A stretch of DNA of 61,049 nt from Bradyrhizobium sp. 139. Lineage in GTDB: Bacteria; Pseudomonadota; Alphaproteobacteria; Rhizobiales; Xanthobacteraceae. Shown here one piece after another: positions 29,518 through 39,620 of the stretch. The translations under genes and the position numbers were made by a program. Position 1 is the stretch's first letter. Every line of letters begins with the position of its first letter. Below the pieces are notes generated by a model. It was not told the origin of the DNA and did not search any database. It saw only the letters and a program-made list of their open reading frames with translations. The DNA lies in the NCBI RefSeq assembly GCF_023074175.1, contig NZ_JADPKS010000067.1:1-61049 (forward strand), written 5' to 3'.

Positions 29518-32500
29518 TTATGGGTTGTAGGTGCCCGCGGCGCGCTGCTGCAGGTACTTGTCCCGCTTGGTGGTGCGGATTGCGTTACCTTCCTTGGCAC
29601 GGCGCTGGGCGTAGCTGGTGAGCTCGCTCATGGTGATCTGTGCGGTGCGCGGCTTACCACGGTTGAACGCCTGCACGTCCTTCCAGGCGCCGAGCTTCTG
29701 GTTCGGCTTGGCGTTGGCCCACCCACTCATCAGTGAGCTGCGCTCCTCCTTGTCGCGGGTGGATGCGCTGTAGAAGGCGCTGTTCTGCGCCGACTGCTCG
29801 GCCTCGCGCGCCGGGGTGAAGCCGGCAGCGCGGGTGATCGCCTCGCGGACATTGTAGGGGCTCAGCGTCTCCTTGCCGGTCGAACCCTTCTTGCCTTCGG
29901 TGACCTGCCGATAGGCGCGGATCGAGTCGGCGGCAAACTTCATCGGTACCAGGAGCTCGGCCGCCTGCGAGAAGTTGCCGGCGGTGAGCTGGTTCATGCC
30001 CTTGACCCAGTCGCCCACGAGAGCGACCGGCGCGCCGGCTACCGTGTCCCACATCCACTTCTTAACGTCGGTCTCCTTCTGCGAGCGCGGTTCGCCGAAC
30101 GAGGCCAGCGAGTCGAGACCGACGCGCGAGGACAGATCCAGGCCAACCGCACGCGGCAGACCGCGGGTCAGGATCTCGCCGCCGGTCTTGCCGAAGAAGT
30201 TGCTCGCGCTCTGGCGCACCTTGTCCTCGACGTCGCCCCAGCCGACCGACGTCAGGCCCGCCGCCTGCGCCCCCATCAGCAGATATTTGAACGGCTCGGT
30301 GGGCAGGCCGAGCGCGCCGGCCATCGCGACGTGGGTGGCGGTCAGGCCCGCCAGCGTCTTGATCGCTTCCGCGCGCTCCTCTGGCGTGGCGCCCTTGAAC
30401 GCCTTGCCGATGTTGTCGCCGAGCAAATGATACATCATCTGCCCGTACTTCTTGAACTGCAGCGAGAGCTTCGCGACCGGGTGGTTGAAGATCGGCGCGG
30501 AGTTGGTCGCCGAATACAGACCCTGGGTGTTGTTGACGGTCTCCTGCGCCTTGCGCATCGCAGCCTCGTGGCCGGCGCCGCGGCCGAGCTCAAGCCGGTA
30601 GGCGGCCAGCGCAGTGACGCTGCGGTTCATCATTTCGATCGCCTGCGGCATCTGGCGGGCGATGCCTTCGACGTAACCAAGCGAGGTGTCGACCTTGCCC
30701 ATAACACCCTTGCGCGCCTTGATCAGCCTATCGATCTCCATGCCCGCGTCGACGTCGATCGCGCCCCGCGACGCCAGGAAATCGATCATCTCGCGTTCCT
30801 TGGTCGAGAGGTTCGCCTTGATCTGGTCGAACAAATTGGTGGTCTCGCCGGTCGCGGCGCGCGCCTTGGTGACCGAGTTCTTCAGCCCGCTCTTGATCAG
30901 ACCGAAGCCGGAGACATCGCTATAGGCTTTCGACAGCGCGTCGAACGTGCGCCCGACACCATAACGCCCTGACAGCACGGGCATGGTGACCATCGCCGGC
31001 TGCAAGGAGTTGATGATGTTATGGGCAGGCGAGAACAGCTTGTCGACGAACGACAGCGTCATCATGCGCTTGGTGACGCCCGACCATACCGGGGTGTCGG
31101 TGTAGGCATCGTTCTGGTCGACGCGGCGGCGTACCTCGTTGGCGATCGCCGAGCGGCCGAGCGACTTGTCCTTGGAAAAGTCGTTGGTGACCCCGGCGTC
31201 CATCTCCTTCAGCGCGGCATCGATCTGCGGCTGGTGCTCTAACTTCGCGAGGTAACCGGCGGTCGACTGCGCGTATTCGAGGGTGTTGCGGGTGAGGTCG
31301 CGGCTGGCGCCCTCGACATAGCGACGCGGCAGCCGCTTGGACTGGATGCGGGTCGAGCCGAGGAAGCGCAGGCTGGCCTCGTTGATCGCCTGCACCAACT
31401 CGTTCTTCTGGGCCGGGCTCATGTCCTTGTAGCCCTCGCGGCGCTGCAGCGAGTCCATCAGGGTCCGCATCTGATACGACAGCATGTCGCTGTTGCGGTC
31501 GGCCTCAACGCGGCGCTCCTCGACGCCCTTGACCTTCATGCCGTGCGACGCCAGCTCCTGCGCCAGCTCCTGGGCCTCGCGGGCGCTATCGCGGAAGTCG
31601 ACGTGCTCATTCTGCACGGTGATACGGAAGCGCTGCTCCGAGTTGGTGTCGTTGGCGGTGACCTTGGTACCGTCCGGATAGTGCGTCTCGCCGGTCGCCG
31701 GATCGACCCACGCCGACTTGACCGTCGGCTTGGTGTCCTGCTGCTTGGCGTAGGCGAGCGCGCGGTCGCGGGCATCCTTGCCGGCGAACTCGAACTCGTT
31801 GGCTGCGCGCCGCTTGGCTCCGGCCGGGGCCGCAATCTCATAGGCAGCGCGCACGACGTGGGTGCCGCGCCGCATCAGCGGGAAGTACGGTCCCTTGATT
31901 TCGGCGAGCTCCTGCGCCTCCTTGATAAGTTCGAGAGTAGTTTCCCCACCAACAAGAGCAGCATCAGTGTCAACAGTGCGACCCTCATGGATGCGTTTTG
32001 CCAGCGCATCGTCCTCGACCCCCAACACCTTGAGAATGCGGTTCTTGATGATGCCGAGGCTCATCGCGTTCTGCTGGTCGGTGAAGAACTTCATCGACTC
32101 GGCGCGCGCCTGCTGGAGATCCTCCGGCAGCTCCCGCCAGCGTGCGTTGAGCTCGGCATGGCGCGCCTTCGGCCAAGCACCGTGCAGCGTGTCCTTGCCC
32201 AGATGCGTCTGCGCGGCGAGATCGCGATCGGCGAACACGCCGGCCATCGTCTCGTCGTGGACCAGCGAGGTGAACTTCTCCCAAACCCCGCCGTCCTTGT
32301 ACTTCTTCTCCAGCTGGTAGAGCTTCTCGACCACCGGCTCAGAGGCGCGCAGGTTCTCGGTTGCCTTGTGGCGCATCATCTCGACAGCGTCGGCGACCTT
32401 GCGGACCGGGTTGTTGTCGCGGCCGAAATAACGGTCGGCAGCCTGCGCCACCTGATCGAGCGTGCGGACCTTCAGGAACCAGGGCCTGCCGTCCTGTTCC

Positions 32501-35500
32501 TGCATCGGCTTGCGCTTGATCATGTCCTCGACGCGTTCGCGGACGTCGGTGACGAGCTTGGAGGTTTCGCCCTGCACGAGCTCGGTGCTGTAGCCGTTGG
32601 CGGCACGGTAGTCGTGCGTGGCCTTGTAGAGCTCGCCGAGCGGGGCATTCTTCGGCTCGACCAAGTCGCGGTGGTCGGCGGCGTGGTCGCCGAAGCGAAG
32701 CACCGCTTCCATCATGCTCGGGCTTTCCGGCAGCTTGCCGGTCACCGTCTCGATGACCTGCCGCACCTGCGCCTTGACCGCATCCCAGACGGTCGACTTC
32801 TTGGCGCTCAGCTTGAGCCGCTGCGCCAGTGCATCGGACACGGGGATTTCAGCGAGCACGTTCTGGAACTCGCGGTTGCCGAACGCCTCCGCCATGAACT
32901 CCTTCTCGTTGGTGAAGGCGTAGCGCGAGACCAGCTGCTTGGCGACATCGTTGCCGATCGCGGCCTCGACCTCCTTCATCATGGTGCTGACGGTCGCGCG
33001 ATGGCTCGCGCTGGAGTCGATTACCCGGTTGACGATGTCGTGAGCGCCCTCGTGCAGGAGGACGTGGGCCGCATCCGCCGGGTTGGCGAGCATGCTCTCG
33101 CGGATCGCGATGTAGCGGCCATGCTCCTGTTTGTTTTTGCTCTGGGTATAGAAATAGCCCTTGGTGGACTTGCCGTCGATCCGGTCCATGTCGGCGTCAG
33201 AAATGACATGGACATCGGTGTCGCCGACGAGCTTGGTGAGGATCTTGCGCATGAACGGGGCGACGTGCGCCGACACGCCCTGCATGTGCCGGAAGTCGAG
33301 CCCGGCCAGCGCCTCGGACAGCTTCACGGACCTGACCGGCTCGGCCGCAATGCCCGTTTTCAGGTTGACCAGCCGGTTGAGGTTGTCGACCTGCATGCCG
33401 ACGGGTTCGGGGGCCGGCTCCGGAGTTACCTCGGCGGGTACCTTCTTCGCGGCGTCGCGTCCGGCCTTCTTCGGCTTGTCGCTGTTGACCCACTGCTTGA
33501 ACTCGGCGGGGGTCATGGTCTCGATCTGCTGCACGCGATCGAAGCCGCGACCGTCCGAGAACGCCTTCTCATAGGCGTTCAGCGCGCTGGCGCCGTCCTT
33601 GTAGCCGAGCATCGCCTTGTGCTCGTCGAACTTGCCGCCAAGCGTCTGCTGATGGATGACGATGACGTGCTCGGAATCCGGATGCGGACCCATGTAGACG
33701 TCGACCTGATCGCCGTCGGCGCCCGTGGTGCGCTTGACGTAGCCGTAATGGTCCGGCATCTCGACCGACCATTCCTTGCCATCGGGCGACTTGCCGCGGC
33801 GGGTCGAGCCCTTGGGGTTCTCGATCGCGATCTCCATCCCATGCCACTTGACCACGCCCTTGGCGTAGTTGCCGGCGTCCTTCTGGGCCTCGCTCGGGGC
33901 GGTGTTGGTCTTCTCGGCGGCCTTGTCGACGGTCTTGGCGTCGGTCGCTTCCGGCGGCTTCTCCTTGGCGTGGGCACGGTCCATCGCGTTGGCCGGCAGC
34001 TCGCCGCGCTCCTTGGCGGCGGCACGGGCCAGCGCCTCGGCGGCGATGCGCTTCTTGGCGTCGTCGTCGAGCCCTGCCGGTTTTTTTGCCGCTTCCTTGG
34101 CCGCCTTTTGTTCGGCGGCTTCCCTGGCTTTCCGCTTGATCTCCTCGATCTTGTCGGTGGGGATTGCCGGTTTTTTTGCCGGCGGCGGGGCGGCGCGCTT
34201 GGCGGGCGCGGGCGCTTCCTCCTGGTCGAGCCCCTCCTCTTCCTCACGCGCGATCATCCGCTCTTCCGGCGACAGCGCATCCTCGCGGGCGCCATCACCG
34301 ACAGCGTTGCCCGCCTTCGCCTCGACGTCGCCCTGATACTGCTCCTTGGCAGCTGCGCCCTCGATCTTGCGGCGGTTCGCCATGCCTTCCAGATCGCGCG
34401 CACGTTCCTCGTTGATGAAGTCGAGCACGCGGGCGCGGTTCTTGCTCTTCGGTCCGAACGCGTTGCTCTGCAGTGCCTTCCTGACGCCCGCCACTTCGCG
34501 CAAATAGCGGACATGCGGCGACATCGCTTTGTCGCCGACCTTCTCCGGAACGCTGTAGTGGAATTCCTTGCTGCCGCCCGCGGTGCCTTCCGGCAGGTTC
34601 TCACGGAGCACGAGGCCGCGACTGGCGGCGGCTTCGAGGATCTTGTCCAGGTCCGCGACCATCGCCTCACGCTGCTCGCGCGTGGTCGGCATCTCGCGGT
34701 CCTTGACGTGGGCGCTGAAGATCTCCTCGGCGTGCTTGGCGCGCTCGGCGATGAAGCCCTTCTCGGCGTCGGAATAGTTCTTGGTGCCCGGACCGTCCTC
34801 GGCCTTCTGGATCTTCCGGACGGCCTTGTTGAGCTGCTCGTTCTGGGCGCGCTGGTTCGCCTTCGCCTCGGGAGACAGGTTCGGCAGGATGCGGCCGGTC
34901 TGCTTCGGCGCGACCGGATCAACCGGCTGCGGCGTTGCCACCGCTTCGGGCGGGGCGGGCTTGACCTCGACCTGAACCGGCGCCTCGATCGGCGCGCGGA
35001 CGTCCGGCGCCACCTGCGGAGCGGTTACCTCGGGAGGTACCATGTCCGGGTTGACGCGGCGGGCGGCCTCCGCGATCTGCGGCGGGACGGCCTCCGGTGT
35101 CGGAGCTGCCAGCGCCGGCTCGGGCGCTGCGGGAGAGGTCACGCGCTTGGCGGCCTCTGCGACCTGCGGCGGGACCTGCGGCGCCGCCGGCATGGCAGGC
35201 TCGGGCGCTGCGGGCTGCTGCACGTCGGCCATCGCCACCGCCTGCTCGGCTGACGGTGCGCCGACTTCGACGGTCTCGACGGCAGGGCCTTTTACCTTCG
35301 CCTTGCCTTTGTCCTTGGCGGCTTCTGCCTTTGGATATGCTTGCGGCGTGCCAGCGGGTTCGTTTTGCTTGTTGCCGACAGGCGCGGTTTCCACGGGAGG
35401 GACTTCTGTTCCACTCCCTGATTCCGCGGCGGCTTCTGGTGCGACGTCATCGAGCGGCTGCTCCTTCCTTGCCTTGATCTCGGCGGCCTTGCGCTTGCCC

Positions 35501-36384
35501 TTGCCGCCAACTGCAGCGCCCGCGGCAGCGCCCGTCGCCCCACCGATCAGGGCGGGTTCGAGTACCGCGTTAACGAGCGCGTCCTTGTCCAACGTCTTCT
35601 GCAGGCCGGCATCGATCCCGGTCTGCTGAACGGTGTAGTTCTCGGTGCCACCCTGCGCGGCGCCGCCAACCGCGCCCTCCACGGCGCCAAGGGCAGCGCG
35701 CGCCCCAAGACCCGCCTCCTCGGAAGCGAGCCCCACTGCCGCCTTGCCGGACACACCGGCCGCGAGCTTGCCGGCCGGACCAAGGGCGCCGGCCACCGCG
35801 CCCACCACAAAGTTGGCGACGTCCTGGTTGCCGATGATCTGCTTCTTCAGGCCACTGCGAGCTGCCTGCTCGTCCATGCCCATCGCGCGCAGCGATTCGT
35901 AATAGCTGTTCTGGCGCAAATCCGCATCGGAGGCGGCATCCAGCTTCTTGTCGACCTCGTCGAGATAGGAGCCTTCGGCCAGCGCGCCGCTGACGAGGGC
36001 GGCGCCGACCGGGCCGCCGGAGAAGATCGCGGCAGCCATCGGGCCGGTCATGCCGGCGGCCTTCAGCATGCCTGCGGAGACCGGATGCTCCCAGAACTCC
36101 GAGCTCGTTACCGCAGCTTCAGCCCGCTTGCGCGCGACCTCCGTGCGCGACTCGTTGATGTCGTCGGTCGCCGTGTTGAGATGCCGCTGCAGGATACGCG
36201 ACATTTCGTTGACGAACCGGCCGGTGTTGGTCGGGCTGTCTTCGGTCGCGTACCGGGCACTCGCGGCGGCCGGGGCCAGAACGCCGCCCGTGACGCTGGC
36301 GCCGACCGTCTTGGCGTAATCGCCAGTCGTCGGGCTCTCGTTGGTGTCGGCGACGGGGTCTGGAACGTACTCGAACTCGGCCAT
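29518..36384 (-). CDS. Giant polyvalent ejection protein with pyrophosphatase-like and zinc-peptidase domains
   Basis: The protein has 2288 residues. The N-terminal third has long Gly/Ala-rich hydrophobic stretches (about 90-300) and a Pro/Ala linker. Lys/Glu-rich coiled segments follow (about 720-830). Near residues 835-960 is an InPase-like domain of the polyvalent-protein type (KWHGMEIAIENPKGS, then QVDVYMGPHPDSEHVIV). Residues 1111-1115 are HEGAH, a zinc-peptidase HExxH, with EFMAEAF at 1162-1168 as the probable third ligand region. The C-terminal half is helical. By size and position after two other large proteins it resembles a T7 gp16-like internal protein injected with the DNA. Confidence 0.8.
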   Translation of the reverse strand: MAEFEYVPDPVADTNESPTTGDYAKTVGASVTGGVLAPAAASARYATEDSPTNTGRFVNEMSRILQRHLNTATDDINESRTEVARKRAEAAVTSSEFWEHPVSAGMLKAAGMTGPMAAAIFSGGPVGAALVSGALAEGSYLDEVDKKLDAASDADLRQNSYYESLRAMGMDEQAARSGLKKQIIGNQDVANFVVGAVAGALGPAGKLAAGVSGKAAVGLASEEAGLGARAALGAVEGAVGGAAQGGTENYTVQQTGIDAGLQKTLDKDALVNAVLEPALIGGATGAAAGAAVGGKGKRKAAEIKARKEQPLDDVAPEAAAESGSGTEVPPVETAPVGNKQNEPAGTPQAYPKAEAAKDKGKAKVKGPAVETVEVGAPSAEQAVAMADVQQPAAPEPAMPAAPQVPPQVAEAAKRVTSPAAPEPALAAPTPEAVPPQIAEAARRVNPDMVPPEVTAPQVAPDVRAPIEAPVQVEVKPAPPEAVATPQPVDPVAPKQTGRILPNLSPEAKANQRAQNEQLNKAVRKIQKAEDGPGTKNYSDAEKGFIAERAKHAEEIFSAHVKDREMPTTREQREAMVADLDKILEAAASRGLVLRENLPEGTAGGSKEFHYSVPEKVGDKAMSPHVRYLREVAGVRKALQSNAFGPKSKNRARVLDFINEERARDLEGMANRRKIEGAAAKEQYQGDVEAKAGNAVGDGAREDALSPEERMIAREEEEGLDQEEAPAPAKRAAPPPAKKPAIPTDKIEEIKRKAREAAEQKAAKEAAKKPAGLDDDAKKRIAAEALARAAAKERGELPANAMDRAHAKEKPPEATDAKTVDKAAEKTNTAPSEAQKDAGNYAKGVVKWHGMEIAIENPKGSTRRGKSPDGKEWSVEMPDHYGYVKRTTGADGDQVDVYMGPHPDSEHVIVIHQQTLGGKFDEHKAMLGYKDGASALNAYEKAFSDGRGFDRVQQIETMTPAEFKQWVNSDKPKKAGRDAAKKVPAEVTPEPAPEPVGMQVDNLNRLVNLKTGIAAEPVRSVKLSEALAGLDFRHMQGVSAHVAPFMRKILTKLVGDTDVHVISDADMDRIDGKSTKGYFYTQSKNKQEHGRYIAIRESMLANPADAAHVLLHEGAHDIVNRVIDSSASHRATVSTMMKEVEAAIGNDVAKQLVSRYAFTNEKEFMAEAFGNREFQNVLAEIPVSDALAQRLKLSAKKSTVWDAVKAQVRQVIETVTGKLPESPSMMEAVLRFGDHAADHRDLVEPKNAPLGELYKATHDYRAANGYSTELVQGETSKLVTDVRERVEDMIKRKPMQEQDGRPWFLKVRTLDQVAQAADRYFGRDNNPVRKVADAVEMMRHKATENLRASEPVVEKLYQLEKKYKDGGVWEKFTSLVHDETMAGVFADRDLAAQTHLGKDTLHGAWPKARHAELNARWRELPEDLQQARAESMKFFTDQQNAMSLGIIKNRILKVLGVEDDALAKRIHEGRTVDTDAALVGGETTLELIKEAQELAEIKGPYFPLMRRGTHVVRAAYEIAAPAGAKRRAANEFEFAGKDARDRALAYAKQQDTKPTVKSAWVDPATGETHYPDGTKVTANDTNSEQRFRITVQNEHVDFRDSAREAQELAQELASHGMKVKGVEERRVEADRNSDMLSYQMRTLMDSLQRREGYKDMSPAQKNELVQAINEASLRFLGSTRIQSKRLPRRYVEGASRDLTRNTLEYAQSTAGYLAKLEHQPQIDAALKEMDAGVTNDFSKDKSLGRSAIANEVRRRVDQNDAYTDTPVWSGVTKRMMTLSFVDKLFSPAHNIINSLQPAMVTMPVLSGRYGVGRTFDALSKAYSDVSGFGLIKSGLKNSVTKARAATGETTNLFDQIKANLSTKEREMIDFLASRGAIDVDAGMEIDRLIKARKGVMGKVDTSLGYVEGIARQMPQAIEMMNRSVTALAAYRLELGRGAGHEAAMRKAQETVNNTQGLYSATNSAPIFNHPVAKLSLQFKKYGQMMYHLLGDNIGKAFKGATPEERAEAIKTLAGLTATHVAMAGALGLPTEPFKYLLMGAQAAGLTSVGWGDVEDKVRQSASNFFGKTGGEILTRGLPRAVGLDLSSRVGLDSLASFGEPRSQKETDVKKWMWDTVAGAPVALVGDWVKGMNQLTAGNFSQAAELLVPMKFAADSIRAYRQVTEGKKGSTGKETLSPYNVREAITRAAGFTPAREAEQSAQNSAFYSASTRDKEERSSLMSGWANAKPNQKLGAWKDVQAFNRGKPRTAQITMSELTSYAQRRAKEGNAIRTTKRDKYLQQRAAGTYNP

Positions 36385-36392
36385 CGTTACCT

Positions 36393-38087
36393 TTACGGCG
36401 TCATCGGGATTGCATAATCGGGCTCGGCGTCCTTGCGAATGTCGCCATAGCGTTTCCGCTCCTGCGCCATCTGCTCGTCCGCCGCTTTGGTGTCGGCGAT
36501 CGCCTTCTGGTTCGACTCCCGCATCCGGGTGAAGGCGCCGCCAACCGCGTCAGCCGTCTCGGCGAGCAGGCCCGGCCCCTTCTTGGTCTCGGCCTCCTTC
36601 GTCTTCTTCAGCACGGCGAGCTTCTCGGCGCGGGCTGCAGCCATCGACTCGAACTCGTCGGTGCTGAGATAGACCGCCGGGCGCTTGCCGATACGCACCT
36701 CATAGCCCTGGTCGTCGTCGAGCTTCTTGGTGCTGAAGCCGGGCTCGTCAGGCTTCGCCTTGTTCGGCGACATCAGCCGGGCGGTGACGTCGATCGCCTC
36801 GTCTGGCGTGATGTTGTTGCGCGGGTTCTGCGCGAGGCGGAAGGCGTTGCCCTTGATGGAGCGGGCTTCGGCATCGCCGGGTCCGCCCTCGACCTTGAAC
36901 TGCTGCGTGTAGGCGCCTTCGATCGCGCCAAGCAGCTTGTCCTTGTCGGCGGGCTTGTAGCCGGCCGCACCCTTGGCTCCGCCGTTACCCCGCGAGGTAG
37001 CCGCGCGCTGGCCGGAGGCATCGAGCAGGAACTGATCGAAGCCCTTGGTCGCCACGCCCATCGCGGCAGCACCGAGCTGCTGCGGCGTCGCGATGCCCTG
37101 CTGCGCCACCTTGCCGTCGGGGCCGGTGACCGAATAGTTGAGCTGGCCGTCCTGCGACTTCCAGACCTTCAGATCCTGGCCGTCCGGAATGTTGGCATAA
37201 GCCTTCATCGCGGCCTTGGCGGCACCGTCCACGTCTCCGTGCGCGGCGGCGGCGGCGGCGATCGCCGCATAGCGCTGCGACGCCATGCGGTAGTGCTGCA
37301 GCATCTGGAACGCGGTGCGCTGGGCGCCGGTCGTGTCGCCCTTGTTGAGCTTGAACTGGTAGAGCGTGCTGAGCGCGGTCATGTTGCGCTCGCTCTCCCC
37401 CATCTGGTTGTCGGGGTCGATCTTCTTGTAGATCGCGCTCATGTCCTCGATTGGCGCTGCGCCCGCGCCGCGCATCAACGCGGACAGGCGCTGCTGGCGG
37501 TAGGGTGTCGGAACCCCGCCCGCGGCGCCGAGCTGCGCCGTGCCGTATTTCAGGCCGGCAGCCACGGCGTCGTGGGCGCCGTCCAGCGGCGTGCGGCGGC
37601 GGGCGGAAATATCAGTATCGCCGCCAATGGCGGGAGCGGCGATGTCGTCCTCATCATCGTCGTCTTCGGCGCTGCCGGGCTCGACCATGCCGCCTTCGGC
37701 ATATTGCGGCACGGCATCCGGATCGGTCGGGATTGCCGGCTGGGCCGGGATCGCCTGCCGCCGCGGCGGAGCGGTCAGGCCGGCGGCGGCCGACTCCGCA
37801 TCCGACGGCGGCGGGTGCAACAGGCTGTCGTAGTATTTTTCCTGGAGCGAGAGCCCCTTCTCGCGAAGCGCCAAGCTGCGCTGCGCCAGCGCGGTCCGCT
37901 GGTTGCTCGCAGTGATGGAGGCGCGCTTCTGCTCCTTTTCGAGCTTGTCGTCCTCTTCGTCGGGGGTCTCGGCGATCGTCTTGTCCGTGAGTGCGCGCTT
38001 GTATGCCTGATCTCCCATCGAGGAGACGAGCTTCTGGCCGGTCTGGGCGCCTGCGAGGAAGTCCTTGATCTCTTGTCCGAAACTCAC
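36393..38087 (-). CDS. Internal virion (ejection-type) protein, 564 aa
   Basis: The protein is helical, Ala/Lys/Asp-rich and without membrane segments. The N-terminal region has a strong coiled coil (residues about 25-85); a Pro/Asp-rich middle contains EGGMVEPGS; the rest is alpha-helical. It lies between the 375-aa and 2288-aa proteins. In T7 the order gp14, gp15, gp16 follows the same small, medium, large pattern, and I infer the gp15-like place. GTG at 38087 overlaps the previous stop (GTGA). Confidence 0.55.
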   Translation of the reverse strand: MSFGQEIKDFLAGAQTGQKLVSSMGDQAYKRALTDKTIAETPDEEDDKLEKEQKRASITASNQRTALAQRSLALREKGLSLQEKYYDSLLHPPPSDAESAAAGLTAPPRRQAIPAQPAIPTDPDAVPQYAEGGMVEPGSAEDDDDEDDIAAPAIGGDTDISARRRTPLDGAHDAVAAGLKYGTAQLGAAGGVPTPYRQQRLSALMRGAGAAPIEDMSAIYKKIDPDNQMGESERNMTALSTLYQFKLNKGDTTGAQRTAFQMLQHYRMASQRYAAIAAAAAAHGDVDGAAKAAMKAYANIPDGQDLKVWKSQDGQLNYSVTGPDGKVAQQGIATPQQLGAAAMGVATKGFDQFLLDASGQRAATSRGNGGAKGAAGYKPADKDKLLGAIEGAYTQQFKVEGGPGDAEARSIKGNAFRLAQNPRNNITPDEAIDVTARLMSPNKAKPDEPGFSTKKLDDDQGYEVRIGKRPAVYLSTDEFESMAAARAEKLAVLKKTKEAETKKGPGLLAETADAVGGAFTRMRESNQKAIADTKAADEQMAQERKRYGDIRKDAEPDYAIPMTP

Positions 38088-39211
38088 GCGGCTGCTCCCA
38101 TCGGAATTGCGGGGCCGCGCGCAGCGGGCGGCGGTGCGCCGATCGCGGGTTTGGCGCCTGCGCCCTGCTTCTCATTGCGCGCCTTGTGGATCATGGTCTG
38201 CAGTTGCTTCTCGCCAAGCCATGCGGTGACGTCGCGCGGCATGATGAACTCGCCGGCATTGACCCGGATCTCCGGACCGCCATTGACTTGCGCCGGCACG
38301 TCATCGGTGACGGTCCCGGCGGAGGGCGAGGCCCCCATCGGGATGGCGCCGCCTTCGGCGAAACCAAGCATCTTGCCGCCGATCGAGCCGGTGGGCATGC
38401 CCATGAAGCCGAGACCGAGACCGGCAACGCCGCCGAGCAGCGAACCGATGCCGGACGAGGCCGACTGGTTGGCCTTCCAGGCGCTGAGCTCGTTGGCGTA
38501 GCCCTGATTGAGGGTGTTGCCCCACGTCCCGACAGCCTGATTGCCGCCGCCGAAATAAGACGTCGGGTTGCCCATCGCGCTGGCGCCGGTCGCAAAGGTC
38601 GAGTTGCCAGAACCGACCGCGCCCGTGCCGCTGCCGGCCGAGGTGCCATAGGAGGCGGTCGCCTGCCCCGGCAGCCCGTTGCCCATGTTGATCGCGTTGG
38701 CGCGCAGCGCGAGGCCGGTCGCCTCGGTGTTCAGCCCGGCCTGCGTGCCGGCGGCAGCTTTTGCAGCGGCCTCCGCGGTGCGCGTGCCAATGTCGAGCGC
38801 GGCGTAGCGGGTGGAGGTCGGGTCAACGCCGAACGACTCCAGCTGCTGGGTCGCAGCATTGCGGGCGGCTTCGAAGTTCTGGGCCACGCCAGCCTGCGCG
38901 GCGCCGACCGCCTGATCGCGGCGGGCGGGCGTGTCGTAGTCCTTGGCGTCCTGCAGGTACTGATCCTGCGCCGGCTCGTAGACGTCCTTGTAGCGCTGGT
39001 AGTATTCGTCCGCCTGCGCCTGCGTCTTGGTCTGCTGTTCGAGCAGGGTGTCTACAACCTTGTCGGTCGTGCCCTTGGTCGAGGCATACTGGTCCTTCGC
39101 CCACTGCAGCTGTTCCTGGCCGAGCTTGTACTGCAGCTCGGACGCCTCCTTCGAGGCGGCGGCGACGCCGCTCATATCCGGCGGTGGCGGTGCTGAACTC
39201 TTATTTCCCAC
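38084..39211 (-). CDS. Internal virion / ejection-type protein, 375 aa
   Basis: The first 175 residues are helical (KLGQEQLQWAKDQYASTKG). A Gly/Ser/Asn-rich section with a hydrophobic run (SGIGSLLGGVAGLGLGFMGM) follows. The C-terminal motif FAEGGAIPMG...GEFIMPRDVTAWLGEK...MI is recurrent among short-tailed phage internal or tail proteins. I infer a gp14-like role in the DNA-ejection channel. The GTG at 39211 has GAGG upstream. Confidence 0.6.
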   Translation of the reverse strand: MGNKSSAPPPPDMSGVAAASKEASELQYKLGQEQLQWAKDQYASTKGTTDKVVDTLLEQQTKTQAQADEYYQRYKDVYEPAQDQYLQDAKDYDTPARRDQAVGAAQAGVAQNFEAARNAATQQLESFGVDPTSTRYAALDIGTRTAEAAAKAAAGTQAGLNTEATGLALRANAINMGNGLPGQATASYGTSAGSGTGAVGSGNSTFATGASAMGNPTSYFGGGNQAVGTWGNTLNQGYANELSAWKANQSASSGIGSLLGGVAGLGLGFMGMPTGSIGGKMLGFAEGGAIPMGASPSAGTVTDDVPAQVNGGPEIRVNAGEFIMPRDVTAWLGEKQLQTMIHKARNEKQGAGAKPAIGAPPPAARGPAIPMGAAA

Positions 39212-39620
39212 GGTAACCTCGCTTCAACCAGCGGCAATTCTCTTTGCGCATCGACATGATCAGAAGATCGCCGTCGGGGAAGATGTCCGCGATACGCGCC
39301 TCCTCGACGAAGCCGAGCTTGCGGTTGAACAAAACCGCTTTTGGGTTTCCTGTGGGTATCGTGCCTGTAATTTTTTGCACCCCTAGCTGCTCGAACGGAT
39401 AGTGGAAGGTGATCCAGAGCATGTCGCGGTTGATCCAGTGCGGATCGAAGCCGGCAACGTGCAGGCCGATCGAGGCGCCCGTGTAGCCGGTGAAGATTAC
39501 CCCGCCGAGTAACTTGCCGTTCTCCTCGCGCGACATGACGACGTCGCATTCCGGGTTGAAGTGGCAGCCGGCTTCCTTGGCGATGGCGCGGGCGTGCTCG
39601 ATGTTGCCAGCGGTGATCAC
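39201..39620 (-). CDS. GNAT-fold phage protein
   Basis: The protein has 139 residues. A beta-alpha pattern with GGVIFTGYTGASIGLHVAG, then GTIPTGNPKAVLFNRKLGFVEEA, fits the N-acetyltransferase fold: a conserved N near the end and LGF in the last helix-strand. The acetyl-CoA pyrophosphate loop (R/Q-x-x-G-x-G) is not clear. Such proteins occur between tail and internal protein genes in rhizobial podoviruses. The GTG at 39620 overlaps the previous stop. Confidence 0.65.
   Translation of the reverse strand: MITAGNIEHARAIAKEAGCHFNPECDVVMSREENGKLLGGVIFTGYTGASIGLHVAGFDPHWINRDMLWITFHYPFEQLGVQKITGTIPTGNPKAVLFNRKLGFVEEARIADIFPDGDLLIMSMRKENCRWLKRGYRGK

Noticed and set aside
31543..35253. 1236-codon plus-strand frame opposite the giant ejection protein
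   Set aside because: Composition (Leu/Arg/Val/Gly-rich) is that of a shadow frame; the minus strand has real domains.
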